From Ignavibacteria bacterium UBA2373 (GTDB lineage: Bacteria; Bacteroidota; Ignavibacteria; Kapaibacteriales; UBA961): DNA of 64,000 nt. Both the position numbers and the translations under genes were made by a program. Location of the stretch: the NCBI GenBank assembly GCA_002344005.1, contig DDTD01000028.1:12097-76096 (forward strand). Reading direction: 5' to 3'. Below, one piece after another: positions 46,038 to 55,700 of the stretch (positions are counted from its first letter, which is position 1; each line of letters starts with the position of its first letter). The notes below the pieces were generated by a model. That model had not been told where the DNA came from, made no database searches, and worked only from the letters and a program-made list of their open reading frames with translations.

Positions 46038-48305
46038 TTAGAATTTTACTGTGATATTGGCAAAAATCTGATGACCGACAAGACCGGGTACTGACACCAA
46101 ATCTATTGCATTAAGTATATTGTTTATGCCCGCTGTAAGTGTCAGAGAAGCCAGCCATGAATTCTCAAATACAAAGCGATAATATGCACTTGAGTTCAAA
46201 AGTGTATAACCATCGGCATACTCATTTTCATTATCTAAGACAGCAATAGAAATTGAAGAACCCGAAGGAGCAAAAGGGAAAGCCCCATTAACATTCTTTT
46301 GCTGATCACCAAAACGTCCTATAAATTGCGCCCTTAGATTCGCACTCCAACCGTCTGTGAGTTCTGTGCCATGGGTGTATTGTAAGCGCAGCACACCACT
46401 ATGGGCTGAACGAAACCACAAACCACCATAATCTTTTGGATTTAGTTGAATTTCTTCGCCATTTGTTGATAAATATGTCAATCGTTTTTCGAAGATTTCC
46501 AATATGTCTAAATCATCGGCTATAAGATATTGATATCCTGCTGAAAATGTTATATTTTTATTGCTAGGCAAAAATAAACCTGATTTGATATTTGATTCAA
46601 TGCCCTGTGTTCTTGCTCTTTTTATATTTCTGTAAGAATATAAAGCTTGATCACCGACATTTCCAACTTGGACAAAATCAATTAAATCTGTTAAATCATT
46701 ACGAAAATATTGCATATCGAAACCAAATGTCAATATGGTATTCTCTACAATATTGAGGTAGTTTCTGTCCCAACTTATTCCTGTTTCATACGATACAGAA
46801 CGCTCGGGACGTAAATTACTGCCAATTCTGCGTGCCCCTATCAACTGATATCCTGCGCCTGATAAATTATTGGTAAACTGTACATACAATTGGCGAAAAT
46901 CGGGTACCTTAAAGCCCGTACCAATGCTTGCTCGAACACGAATATCATCACCAATTTTGACATTTAATGCTAATTTCGGATTAGTAAGCCACAACAAATG
47001 CAAGAGGGTACTATCGCTTAAACTCGGGTTCTCGAAAGCACTGTTTTTAACATAACGTGAACTCAATGAATACGATATCCAATCAACAGGATTGCCTTCC
47101 CATTGCATAAAACCCGAAAACGTCGAAAAAAAAGGTTTATCGGGATATCGTGCTCCTCCTATATCATCAACATGGTATTCTGTTCCAAAAGTAAATCTAT
47201 TTTTGAGATTCCACAATACATCATATTGCACATACCCACGAGCAATCCGACGCAATAAATCATCCGTCTGTGAATTGTTGCCTTGAACAGTATCAAACTC
47301 ATAACGCTCTGTGTAAGCAGATCCATATAATTGAGCCGTTAAACGTGCCTTGCCATGCGACCACTCTGTTGACATCGTAGCAGAGCGCTCATCTTGGATG
47401 ACAGCACCTTCATTTTGGGCAACTTGTCCAAAAAATGATTCAACAAATTTTCCTTGACTCTCAGAGTGAAACAAACGCGCATCCGCCATTATAGAAACAT
47501 GGTCGGAGACATACCATTTAGATTTTAACTGCCCCGTATAATCTACAAACCCGGCATAAGGAGACACAACTGTACGATTTTGAACATTCTGTGTTAATTC
47601 AAATGGTGTTGCTCTTTTTGCATTAAGATATGCAGATATATCTATTTTCTCACTACCGTACCCACCCTCAGTTTGAATTTCTGAAGGACCTTTTGCAAGA
47701 TATTGACTATATACTCTGCCACTCCATCCTAAAGCCGGTTTTTTTGTGATAATATTAATCACACCCGCAAGAGCATCGCTCCCATACAAACTTGACATAG
47801 GACCTTTGACAATCTCAACTCTTTCTATTGCTCCAACCGATACTCGCGACAGGTCCAGCACGCCCGCAACACGACCAATCATTGGCTGTCCATCAATCAA
47901 TATGAGTGTATAGTCAGGATTTAGCCCCATGATTTGTACTCCCGTTCTAACATTGTTTTGCAAAAGAACACCCGTCTGTTCACGGAGCATGTCGGCAACA
48001 GTCACCATCGCTGTGCCTTGTGCTTGTGAACCGTCGGCGATACTCACACGCACCGGTGAATCCTTTTGCAATACTTCATTACGTGTTCCAGTCACAACCA
48101 CCGGTTGGGTGATATATTCTTTTAAGAGAGAATCCTTTTTAGATTTCGCTTTTTGGGGCACAATCGGCATACGATGAGAGTTTCTGAGTGAATCGTAAGG
48201 GGGCTTATGTTCGATGTGCAAGGAATCTGCGGATATGCTTTTTGAATAAAGATTACCAAAGTAAAGTGATGATAATATGGAGGTTAATAAAAAATATTTT
48301 GTCAT
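46038..48305 (-). CDS. TonB-dependent outer-membrane receptor (probable heme/HmuR-like)
   Basis: TonB-dependent receptors import iron complexes, vitamins or sugars through the outer membrane. A signal peptide (MTKYFLLTSILSSLYFGNLYS) precedes a TonB-box-like segment near 'QPVVVTGTRNEVLQ' and the plug domain ('VSIADGSQAQGTAMVTVADML', 'ILIDGQPMIGRVAG', 'RVEIVKGPMSSLYGSDALAG'). A 22-stranded barrel of about 550 residues ends with Phe ('FANITVKF'). The 755-residue length is typical. It faces a HmuY-like gene on the other strand, 127 bases away, so heme is the best substrate guess. B12 or siderophore uptake cannot be excluded. No Fur box was confirmed. Confidence 0.9.
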   Translation of the reverse strand: MTKYFLLTSILSSLYFGNLYSKSISADSLHIEHKPPYDSLRNSHRMPIVPQKAKSKKDSLLKEYITQPVVVTGTRNEVLQKDSPVRVSIADGSQAQGTAMVTVADMLREQTGVLLQNNVRTGVQIMGLNPDYTLILIDGQPMIGRVAGVLDLSRVSVGAIERVEIVKGPMSSLYGSDALAGVINIITKKPALGWSGRVYSQYLAKGPSEIQTEGGYGSEKIDISAYLNAKRATPFELTQNVQNRTVVSPYAGFVDYTGQLKSKWYVSDHVSIMADARLFHSESQGKFVESFFGQVAQNEGAVIQDERSATMSTEWSHGKARLTAQLYGSAYTERYEFDTVQGNNSQTDDLLRRIARGYVQYDVLWNLKNRFTFGTEYHVDDIGGARYPDKPFFSTFSGFMQWEGNPVDWISYSLSSRYVKNSAFENPSLSDSTLLHLLWLTNPKLALNVKIGDDIRVRASIGTGFKVPDFRQLYVQFTNNLSGAGYQLIGARRIGSNLRPERSVSYETGISWDRNYLNIVENTILTFGFDMQYFRNDLTDLIDFVQVGNVGDQALYSYRNIKRARTQGIESNIKSGLFLPSNKNITFSAGYQYLIADDLDILEIFEKRLTYLSTNGEEIQLNPKDYGGLWFRSAHSGVLRLQYTHGTELTDGWSANLRAQFIGRFGDQQKNVNGAFPFAPSGSSISIAVLDNENEYADGYTLLNSSAYYRFVFENSWLASLTLTAGINNILNAIDLVSVPGLVGHQIFANITVKF

Positions 48306-48432
48306 TGTAAATAGTGTTTATCAAATATTGTAATACAAAATTACGGACTTCCCATTCACAGTTAATCGTAAAGAGATAATAAAGAAAGTGATATTTTCGC
48401 ATAACTTTTATCATCAATCACATTAACAGACC

Positions 48433-49113
48433 ATGAAAAACAGATTTCTCGCAGTCATACTTTTGAGTGTTACCACATTACCATACTGGGGATGCAATGA
48501 CGATTCTCCCATCAACCCGCCAAATACTACGACATTAAAAACTGCTACTGCTTTTGATATGGAAGCTCCACTCCAAGATGGCTGGCTCTATTATTCTTTC
48601 GACACAGAGGCAATTGTACCGGCATCTCAGGCAAAGACAGACCAATGGGACATTAAATTCAGAGCGGTTGATTTTGACCCAACCAAACCGGATACAGACA
48701 GATCGAAATATGCATCACTGATTGATATTTTTTTACGGAAAGGATTCTTCTTTCTTAATTCAGGCAATGTTAATCCCAATGGCAAAACTGTCGGTGTCAT
48801 TATTGACAGTGCTTTTACCCAAGTAACAACCGCACCCGATGAGACTAAATTTACAGTAGAGGATTCCACATATTTTGCCAATCCTTCAAAAAGTATTGTA
48901 TCACAATCATTTCTGACATATAGCGGTTCACCAAACCACACAGTTGCACAAAATGCAAGTAGAACACTTATTCTTAGAACAAGAAGCGGTACATATGTAA
49001 AAATGCAACTACTCAGTATTTATAAAAACCACCCTGCCACACCAACAACTCAAGATGATGTCGGTTATTATTCGATTGCATTTGTTAAAGGAGAGGGAAA
49101 ACGGTTAAAGTAA
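48433..49113 (+). CDS. HmuY-like heme-binding secreted or lipoprotein
   Basis: HmuY proteins capture heme and pass it to a TonB receptor in Bacteroidota. The 226-residue chain has a signal peptide (MKNRFLAVILLSVTTLPYWG) with a Cys at 'YWGCNDD', which may be lipidated although the lipobox is weak. The HmuY fold is suggested by 'WLYYSFDTEAIVP', 'TDQWDIKFRAVDFD' and 'LILRTRSGTYVKMQLLSIYK'. Heme-ligating His residues cannot be assigned by eye. It is divergent from a TonB receptor gene with a shared 127-base promoter region, which supports the pairing. Confidence 0.72.
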   Translation: MKNRFLAVILLSVTTLPYWGCNDDSPINPPNTTTLKTATAFDMEAPLQDGWLYYSFDTEAIVPASQAKTDQWDIKFRAVDFDPTKPDTDRSKYASLIDIFLRKGFFFLNSGNVNPNGKTVGVIIDSAFTQVTTAPDETKFTVEDSTYFANPSKSIVSQSFLTYSGSPNHTVAQNASRTLILRTRSGTYVKMQLLSIYKNHPATPTTQDDVGYYSIAFVKGEGKRLK

Positions 49114-49421
49114 ATCTATGGGAAACAATATCATAAAAACACTTTGTAACCCAACTATCGTTGAAATGATACGATAACCAAACATTTATTAACTTAATCA
49201 TCTCTACGATTATAGATAAAGGCACAAGAATAATAAATAGAATTAACAAAAAAACTCTTTCCTCAATTATATTGATGAAGCCATTAAGAAAAAAGGAGAG
49301 AGAATACAATCTACATTAATACTGACAGTAATAACAACAACTGCGAAAGTATTTATTTTTAGACACTTTACTTTTACAGTTTTTTTATAAACCCTATAGC
49401 ATATATAACAATTAACCATAT
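49114..49421. other. intergenic region between HmuY-like and flavin reductase genes
   Basis: A 308-base AT-rich stretch with no credible reading frame, hairpin terminator or tRNA. The promoter of the flavin reductase-like gene probably lies here. Confidence 0.5.
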
Positions 49422-50351
49422 ATGAAAACAATTTACCCATCCGCATTAGAGCACAGAGAGCGTCACCAATTATTATTAAGCGGGGTTGCGCCACGACCTA
49501 TTGCTCTTGTGACAACCCAAGACAAACACGGTAATGTGAATGTGTCACCTTTTAGCTTTTTTAATGCTTATTCATCACGCCCACCTATTGTTGCCATAGG
49601 TCCTGCAATCAGTTCTATTTCCGGTAAAGCAAAAGATACATTAACCAATATTTTGGAAACCGGTGAATGTACAATAAGTGTGGTAACATATTCTATGGTA
49701 GAGCAAATATCTTTGGCATCCTGTGAATATGATGCGGAGATTAACGAATTTGAGAAATCGGGTCTTACACAGCGTGCAAGTTCAATAGTAAAGCCACCTT
49801 GTGTTGCAGAATCACCGTATTCTATGGAGTGTACTTTGCATCAATTTATTCCATTATTCGAAAATAAAGGAGGCAATGGAAGAATTCTTTTGATGGAAGT
49901 ACAATTATTCCATGTATCAGATTCAGTGTATAGCGACAACAAAATTGATCCAAGAAAAATGGATTTAGCGGCAAGAATGGGATATGATTGGTATTGCCGT
50001 GCGCACGGAGATGCACTCTTTGAGGTAAAAAAACCTCGATGGAACGGTATCGGAGTTGATGCTTTACCTGAATATATACGCACAAGTGAATTTTTAACGG
50101 GTGCCGAATTGGCAAAATTAGCATCCGTCAAAGAAATACCGGAAAAAAATCATGATTTTTCAACAATTTCCGAAAATATTTCGGGGGATTCCATAGATAT
50201 TGAATTAGCTTCCGGGAATCCATTATCTGCTTTATATATTGCACTTCAGACGCTACCTTCAGTTAAAAATTTAACACGCATAGCGAAATTATTTTTACAT
50301 CACAATGATATAGAAAGTGCTTGGCAGGTATTATTATTGATCAAGAGATAA
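49422..50351 (+). CDS. flavin reductase-like, FMN-binding split-barrel protein
   Basis: The N-terminal 200 residues have the flavin reductase-like domain: 'VAPRPIALVTTQDKHGNVNV', 'SPFSFFNAYSSRPPIVAIGP' and 'DTLTNILETGECTISVV'. These proteins bind FMN or flavin and reduce it with NAD(P)H, or serve as flavin-dependent oxidoreductases. A C-terminal region of about 100 residues, without a recognised domain, brings the total to 309. The gene is alone and ends at a small terminator shared with the converging glycosyltransferase gene. Substrate is unknown. Confidence 0.85.
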   Translation: MKTIYPSALEHRERHQLLLSGVAPRPIALVTTQDKHGNVNVSPFSFFNAYSSRPPIVAIGPAISSISGKAKDTLTNILETGECTISVVTYSMVEQISLASCEYDAEINEFEKSGLTQRASSIVKPPCVAESPYSMECTLHQFIPLFENKGGNGRILLMEVQLFHVSDSVYSDNKIDPRKMDLAARMGYDWYCRAHGDALFEVKKPRWNGIGVDALPEYIRTSEFLTGAELAKLASVKEIPEKNHDFSTISENISGDSIDIELASGNPLSALYIALQTLPSVKNLTRIAKLFLHHNDIESAWQVLLLIKR

Positions 50352-50385
50352 ATTCGTTTACGAATGGGCGTATGGTTCAATTAAC

Positions 50386-50414
50386 AGTCGGTTCACAATG
50401 AATGTGTGCCGACT
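50386..50414. terminator. hairpin between flavin reductase-like and glycosyltransferase genes
   Basis: AGTCGG..CACA pairs with TGTG..CCGACT across a two-base internal loop, followed on the plus strand by TTTATTT. The genes converge here. Confidence 0.6.
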
Positions 50415-50418
50415 TTAT

Positions 50419-51528
50419 TTATCGAAATAGTTGCCCCTTCCATACCACTTCTTTTTTTAGTAAAGAAAATGGAATAACCAATTCTAATGCGGTGATAAAA
50501 AAGACAGCTAATAGAGCCCACGGAAATAAATCTTTTCTTTTTATTGCATAGAGCGACGGTGTAAGAACCATTAAATCACCGATAAGGCGAATGCCGAGAA
50601 TCAGAGGTAACATCAACCAATTTTGACTAATAATTGCTGCAAGAAAAGAAATCCACATTGATGCACTAAAGAAAACAAATACTGCTGCCCGCCACCCTAG
50701 TGCTGTTCCTCCTCGTAACCAACGATGATGTTGTTGTACATATTCACCAAATGTAGTACAAGGTAAAGTTTCGACTGTACTTTGAGCGTCACCAATATAT
50801 CGGACTTCCCAACCCCGCCTAATGATTGTTTGAAGTAAAGCTAAATCTTCCGTCACAGAAAATGGTATTCCTTCGTATCCGCCAATATCATTATATGCTT
50901 TTTTTCGTATTGCAAGATTATTCCCAAAACATCCGAGAGGTTGTTTAAGTCCTATTCCTGCACTTGCCATTGTATGATTTAAGACCCATTCGACGCATTG
51001 CATCTGTGCAAATACCGACCCTGTTTTTATGGTTGTAAAGGATGCGACCAAACCAATAGATATATCCTTAAATTGCTGCACCATCATTTGCATCCAGCCG
51101 ACAGGTACAATACAATCAGCATCTGTCATTAAAATAATATCACCCTTGGCTACATTGATTGCATGGTGAATAGCTCCGGGCTTGCCACGCAAATTTCCAC
51201 TTCTTTCTTCTGTCAGATGCAATACTTTAACATGCGAATATGTACTTGCAAGACTATGTGCCATCTCGGCTGTTTTATCGGTGGAACGGTCATTCACAAT
51301 AATAATCTCAAGATTATCTTTCGGATAATCGCACTGTATCAAGGATTCTATACATTCCCTTAGAGTAGATTCCTCATTACGTGCAGGCACCACAATGCTG
51401 ACTGACGGATATACAGTATAGTGGAAGGTTCGGACTGTTCGCTTTCGTTCAATGCGAAGACCAATCGTAAATATAGTAATACGAATGGCATATATAATCG
51501 CAGTGGCAATATAGACGAGATACGACAT
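50419..51528 (-). CDS. membrane glycosyltransferase, family 2
   Basis: A 369-residue inner-membrane GT-A enzyme. The start is placed at ATG 51526-51528 (MSYLVYIATAIIYAIRITIF); the longer frame is not supported. The catalytic pieces are 'VVPARNEESTLRECIESL', 'VNDRSTDKTAEMAH', the D-x-D-type 'LMTDADCIVP', the acceptor-site 'VTEDLALLQTIIRRGWEVRY' and the 'QHHRWLRGG' (QxxRW) motif. Three C-terminal transmembrane helices follow. This architecture is that of processive beta-glycan or lipid-linked glycosyltransferases. The donor and acceptor are unknown. It lies just after the bL25 terminator on the same strand. Confidence 0.88.
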   Translation of the reverse strand: MSYLVYIATAIIYAIRITIFTIGLRIERKRTVRTFHYTVYPSVSIVVPARNEESTLRECIESLIQCDYPKDNLEIIIVNDRSTDKTAEMAHSLASTYSHVKVLHLTEERSGNLRGKPGAIHHAINVAKGDIILMTDADCIVPVGWMQMMVQQFKDISIGLVASFTTIKTGSVFAQMQCVEWVLNHTMASAGIGLKQPLGCFGNNLAIRKKAYNDIGGYEGIPFSVTEDLALLQTIIRRGWEVRYIGDAQSTVETLPCTTFGEYVQQHHRWLRGGTALGWRAAVFVFFSASMWISFLAAIISQNWLMLPLILGIRLIGDLMVLTPSLYAIKRKDLFPWALLAVFFITALELVIPFSLLKKEVVWKGQLFR

Positions 51529-51632
51529 GATAGTACTATTGCTTAAATTGTATTGTGAACATCTTATTTGCCAAAGTCGTGAGAATGTACTTTGTATGCA
51601 AAAGAACAAGCATATTTCATGCCCATAAACAG

Positions 51633-51667
51633 AATAAGCGCGACCACATCATATGGTCGCGCTTATT
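51633..51667 (-). terminator. terminator after the bL25 gene
   Basis: AATAAGCGCGACCA and TGGTCGCGCTTATT form a perfect 14-bp stem with a seven-base loop, 24 bases past the bL25 stop. The following T-richness is modest. Confidence 0.75.
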
Positions 51668-51691
51668 GTTAGGATTTGATGGTATTGAATA

Positions 51692-52240
51692 TTATCGTTT
51701 TGCTTTAACACCAACGACGAGAGAGTCACTTGGGTTCATTAGAGCAATATTTTCAAACGATAAATCACGAATACGGATTTTTTCACCTTGACCAAGCTGT
51801 GTAATATCTATTTCCAAAGCTTCGGGTAAATTTTGCGGATAGCACTGAATGCGAAGTCTTTTCAAACTTTGGTTCAATTTGCCGCCCTCTAATACGCCTT
51901 TCGATGGACCTAAAAGTTTAACAGGTGCTTCAACATTAATCATTTTATCCTCACTGACGGATACAAAATCAACGTGAACAACCGCATCGGTTACAGGATC
52001 AAATGATGCATCTTTTAGGATACAACTGCGTGTTCCGGAAACACCGTCAATTTCAAGATCTACGACAAATGTTTTCGGCGTATAAATGATTGACCGTAAT
52101 GCTAAAGGAGCAACTGCAAATGGGATTGGTTCATTGCCATCGCCGTAAAAGATACATGGAACAAGACCCTTATTACGTATAGCTTTAGCGGCTGTTTTGC
52201 CTGTACTGCGCGCTTCTGCTTTTAATGTTACTTTACTCAT
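51692..52240 (-). CDS. rplY: 50S ribosomal protein bL25/general stress protein Ctc
   Basis: bL25 binds 5S rRNA in the large subunit; long forms carry an extra C-terminal (TL5) domain. The N-terminus 'VTLKAEARSTGKTAAKAIRN' and 'GLVPCIFYGDGNEPI' are conserved, and the TL5-type domain begins near 'EDKMINVEAPVKLLGPSKGV'. The 182-residue length is the two-domain form. It starts 36 bases after the prs stop and is probably cotranscribed with it, a very common arrangement. Confidence 0.95.
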   Translation of the reverse strand: MSKVTLKAEARSTGKTAAKAIRNKGLVPCIFYGDGNEPIPFAVAPLALRSIIYTPKTFVVDLEIDGVSGTRSCILKDASFDPVTDAVVHVDFVSVSEDKMINVEAPVKLLGPSKGVLEGGKLNQSLKRLRIQCYPQNLPEALEIDITQLGQGEKIRIRDLSFENIALMNPSDSLVVGVKAKR

Positions 52241-52276
52241 GGAATGACTCCGCTACAATAAACTATAGTTAAAATT

Positions 52277-53209
52277 TTATATTTCAAATAAAGAACTTAT
52301 GGATGAATTATCGTGAGTTCTTAAAATTGCTTCCGCAAACAAATCCGCAACCGAGTGAATTTCAATTTTATCAGAATTCCAATCACCGCGGAATGTATCA
52401 GTGACAAACACTTTGGAAACAGCATCGCTTTGATTAATTTTTTCAACCGCACTGCCGGAAAAGACAGCATGTGAACATAAGCCGACCACACGACGCGCGC
52501 CTGCTTTTTTTAATCCCTCAGCACAATTGACAAATGTTGTCCCTGTATCAATTAAGTCATCTACGATGATAATATCACGGTTTTCAACCTCACCAATGAT
52601 ATTAACAATTTCGGCTTGATTGGGAGCCGGGCGTCGCTTATCAACAACGACCAAGCCTGCATCAAGCATTTTAGCATAGGATCGAGCTGTTTTTATTCCA
52701 CCGACATCTGGTGATGCAATTGCAAGATTTTCAAAATTTTGCGATCGTAATACTTTGATAAAAACTGTTGATGCATAGAGATGATCAAAAGGTATATCAA
52801 AGAATCCTTGGAGTTGGGGAGTGTGTAAATCCATTGAGATTACTCTGTCAGCTCCAGCTTCGGTCAATAAATTTGCTATCAATTTTGCTGTGATTGATAC
52901 ACGCGGCTGATCTTTTCTGTCTTGTCGCGCATAACCAAAATAAGGGATAACTGCTGTGATTCTTTTAGCAGATGCTCTGCGAGCCGCATCAATGAGAATT
53001 AACAGTTCCATCAAATTATCCGATGGAGCTTGAGTGGATTGAATAATAAAAAGATCCACACCGCGGATATTCTCTTCATACTTAACCCACAACTCACCGT
53101 CGCTAAAATTGCGTATAGTGACTGCACCGAGCCGCTTACCAAGTGAGGCGGCGACATTGTCGGCTAGTAACCGGTTTGAACGCCCTGAAACAACTACCAA
53201 TTCCGACAT
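52277..53209 (-). CDS. prs: ribose-phosphate pyrophosphokinase
   Basis: Prs makes PRPP from ribose-5-phosphate and ATP for nucleotide, His and Trp synthesis. The motif 'VIPYFGYARQDRKD', the catalytic flexible region near 'VSITAKLIANLLTEAGADRV', 'DLHTPQLQGFFDIPFDHLYA', and the PRPP-binding 'DIIIVDDLIDTGTTFVNCA' are all intact. The 310-residue length is normal. It lies between tRNA-Gln (upstream) and rplY (downstream), all on the minus strand, and supplies a substrate that guaB and purH pathways need. Confidence 0.97.
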   Translation of the reverse strand: MSELVVVSGRSNRLLADNVAASLGKRLGAVTIRNFSDGELWVKYEENIRGVDLFIIQSTQAPSDNLMELLILIDAARRASAKRITAVIPYFGYARQDRKDQPRVSITAKLIANLLTEAGADRVISMDLHTPQLQGFFDIPFDHLYASTVFIKVLRSQNFENLAIASPDVGGIKTARSYAKMLDAGLVVVDKRRPAPNQAEIVNIIGEVENRDIIIVDDLIDTGTTFVNCAEGLKKAGARRVVGLCSHAVFSGSAVEKINQSDAVSKVFVTDTFRGDWNSDKIEIHSVADLFAEAILRTHDNSSISSLFEI

Positions 53210-53244
53210 GATTCGGTGTTTTGTTGATTGACCGTAAAATTAAG

Positions 53245-53316
<72 letters not shown>

Positions 53317-53484
53317 ATACATTGATTATCAACATTGCTGTTGACCACAAAAGAGCCGCAAAAATACATGTTCTTTTGTTAACAACCAAGCTTTATCATT
53401 TTTTTTCTTTTTCGATTTGCTCAAACTAAATGAAAAAAAATCAACCTAAAATTCTGTAATATAATGCATTAGAAGAACATAGAG

Positions 53485-54948
53485 TCAATAGTAATTTGGT
53501 GATTGCTGTGTTACCACAACATCGTGAGGATGTGACTCTCTTAATCCTGCTGAACTCATTTTCACAAACTGAGCATTGTTCTTCATCTCTTCAATAGTAG
53601 CACATCCGCAATAACCCATGGCAGCCCGCAGCCCTCCTGCCATTTGATAAATCGTATCGCTGACATTACCGCGGAAAGCCACTCTTCCTTCTATACCTTC
53701 CGGAACAAGTTTAGAAATTTCCTCCTCAACGTCTTGAAAATAACGATCGGCAGAACCTTTTTGCATTGCACCCAATGACCCCATACCGCGATATGTCTTA
53801 AATACTCTTCCCTCAAGTAGAACTTTTTCACCGGGGCTTTCCTCATGTCCTGCAAGCATACCACCAACCATAACACAATCAGCACCTGCAGCTATGGCTT
53901 TGGCAATATCACCCGTTTGCTTAATACCTCCATCTGCAATCAAAGGGACATTCGCAGCATTTGCCACACTAGCAACATTCATAATGGCTGTAATTTGAGG
54001 AACACCTACTCCTGCCACAACGCGGGTTGTGCATATACTGCCTGGACCAATACCAACTTTCACACCATCCGCTCCTGCATCAATAAGTGCTTGAGCAGCA
54101 GAGGCAGTAGCAATATTGCCAGCAATAACTTGAAGAGAAGGAAACAATGATTTTACTTTCTTCACCATAGAAATAACACCCAACGAATGTCCATGAGCCG
54201 TATCAATAACCACGACATCAACTCCTGCGGCAACAAGCAATTGTACACGATCAGGAGTATCCTCTGCAATGCCAAGTGCTGCGCCTACACGCAAACGACC
54301 TTGTTCATCTTTGCAAGATCGAGGATATTTTTTCTTCTTTTGGATATCTTTAAAGGTAATGAGACCATGTAATTCACCATTGGTATCGGTAACAGGAAGC
54401 TTTTCTATTCTAAACCGTTGCAATAATTCTTCCGCATCTTCAAGTGTTGTTCCTAATGGAGCAGTAACCAGATTTTCTGTCGTCATAATATCGGCTATTC
54501 GCTGCTTACCATTTGTACGGAACCTAATATCACGGTTTGTCACAATTCCAATCAGTCGCCGAGATTCATCCACCACAGGAAAACCGGAAATTTTGTACTT
54601 CGACATCATCTGTAAAGCATCATGGACTGTATCATTACTGGTGAGCGTTATAGGATTACGTATCATACCACTTTCAGATCGTTTAACCATATCAACTTCA
54701 TCGGCTTGGCGTTCGGCACTCATATTTTTATGAATTATTCCGATACCACCTTCACGCGCAAGAGCAATTGCCATATTGGCTTCCGTGACCGTATCCATTG
54801 CCGCCCCGACAATCGGCATATTGAGTACAATGCCACGTGTCAGATGACTGCATAAATTTGTATTGCGTGGCATGATTTCTGAATAAGACGGTATAAGAAG
54901 TACATCATCAAATGTGATGGCTTCCCCGATAATTTTGTTTCCGTACAT
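53485..54948 (-). CDS. guaB: inosine-5'-monophosphate dehydrogenase
   Basis: GuaB oxidises IMP to XMP, the first committed step to GMP. The catalytic Cys loop is 'GIGPGSICTTRVVAGVGVPQ', phosphate site 'DGGIKQTGDIAKAIAAGADC', and the flap region 'GYCGCATIEEMK' near the end. Two CBS domains (about 95-205; 'MSKYKISGFPVVDESRRL', 'MTTENLVTAPLGTTLEDAEE') are inserted after the first strand. The 487-residue length fits the family. The N-terminus MYGNKIIGEAITFDDVLLIP is canonical. It is a single gene upstream of tRNA-Gln and prs on the same strand. Confidence 0.97.
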   Translation of the reverse strand: MYGNKIIGEAITFDDVLLIPSYSEIMPRNTNLCSHLTRGIVLNMPIVGAAMDTVTEANMAIALAREGGIGIIHKNMSAERQADEVDMVKRSESGMIRNPITLTSNDTVHDALQMMSKYKISGFPVVDESRRLIGIVTNRDIRFRTNGKQRIADIMTTENLVTAPLGTTLEDAEELLQRFRIEKLPVTDTNGELHGLITFKDIQKKKKYPRSCKDEQGRLRVGAALGIAEDTPDRVQLLVAAGVDVVVIDTAHGHSLGVISMVKKVKSLFPSLQVIAGNIATASAAQALIDAGADGVKVGIGPGSICTTRVVAGVGVPQITAIMNVASVANAANVPLIADGGIKQTGDIAKAIAAGADCVMVGGMLAGHEESPGEKVLLEGRVFKTYRGMGSLGAMQKGSADRYFQDVEEEISKLVPEGIEGRVAFRGNVSDTIYQMAGGLRAAMGYCGCATIEEMKNNAQFVKMSSAGLRESHPHDVVVTQQSPNYY

Positions 54949-54978
54949 TACTACCCTTTAGTTTACTGTCAATGAAAA

Positions 54979-55017
54979 AACCCCATCACACAAGAAAACA
55001 TCTTGCCCGATGAGGTT
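54979..55017 (-). terminator. terminator upstream of guaB
   Basis: AACCcCATC pairs with GATGaGGTT, and CAAG pairs with CTTG inside; on the minus strand TTTTTT follows. It lies between the kinase remnant and guaB, so it probably ended the former gene's transcript. Confidence 0.6.
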
Positions 55018-55293
55018 GAGATTATGAGTGCTATTATTAACTTTCAAACAGATTTCCATTTACAAAAATGCGACATACTTCGTTTTCAGCCAAATGAATA
55101 GAAATTCATTATTGTGATGAAGGGTTGATTATATACTCTTTTCTCACTTTTGGAGCAGTACTTTTTTCGCGAAAGTATCATTTTACCCCATGATTCCGGC
55201 GATGTCTTCTTCAGAATTTTTCGATTTCTCCTACGCCTTCTCGTCTTCTTCACCGATTCTTCCATGTAGCTTGATAACATATAAATACTGTTA

Positions 55294-55690
55294 CTACCCA
55301 TTCTCTGCATCTATCTTCTTGGGTAATATGACAGTAAATGTACTGTCTTGTCCAAATACACTTTCACAAGTAATGTCACCATGAATCATTTCAACTAATT
55401 GTTTGGTTATTGACAAGCCAAGCCCTGTCGAAGATTCACCCGTTGTCGGCTTATTTGATAATTTAACACATCGTTGCAACAGTAATGGCTTTTTGTCTTC
55501 TGAAATTCTCGGACCATTGTCACGCACGCCAATATACACATGGGTATCCGTTCACGAAGAGACAGTGAAACCATTGAATCCCTCTCTGAAAATTTAATGG
55601 CATTAGTTAAGAGATTTGTTTGCATTCTTTTAACAATTCAATATCCGTCATCAGCAGAGTTCCTCTTAATGAATACATTAATCAATATCT
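55294..55690 (-). pseudogene. frameshifted histidine-kinase ATPase remnant
   Basis: Three minus-strand fragments in successive frames add up to a sensor-kinase catalytic domain. 'GTLLMTDIELLK' (upper end) runs into 'MQTNLLTNAIKFSERDSM' (N box), then 'DTHVYIGVRDNGPRISEDKK' (G1), then 'STGLGLSITKQLVEMIHGD' (G2), ending 'STFTVILPKKIDAENG'. The shifts lie near 55627 and near 55557, so at least two frame changes are needed. The G1 box has Arg in place of the second Gly (NGPRIS). The matching HisKA and sensor parts are missing or unrecognisable. It resembles the TPR-kinase class at 30264-32075. Confidence 0.7.
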
Positions 55691-55700
55691 TTACCATTCG

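Noticed and set aside
48306..48432. Possible Fur box between the TonB receptor and HmuY-like genes
   Set aside because: Only a partial GATAAT-like match was visible; not enough to call a site.
55086..55310. Arg/Lys-rich minus-strand frame downstream of the kinase remnant
   Set aside because: Low-complexity basic translation with no motif and no ribosome site; likely eroded sequence.
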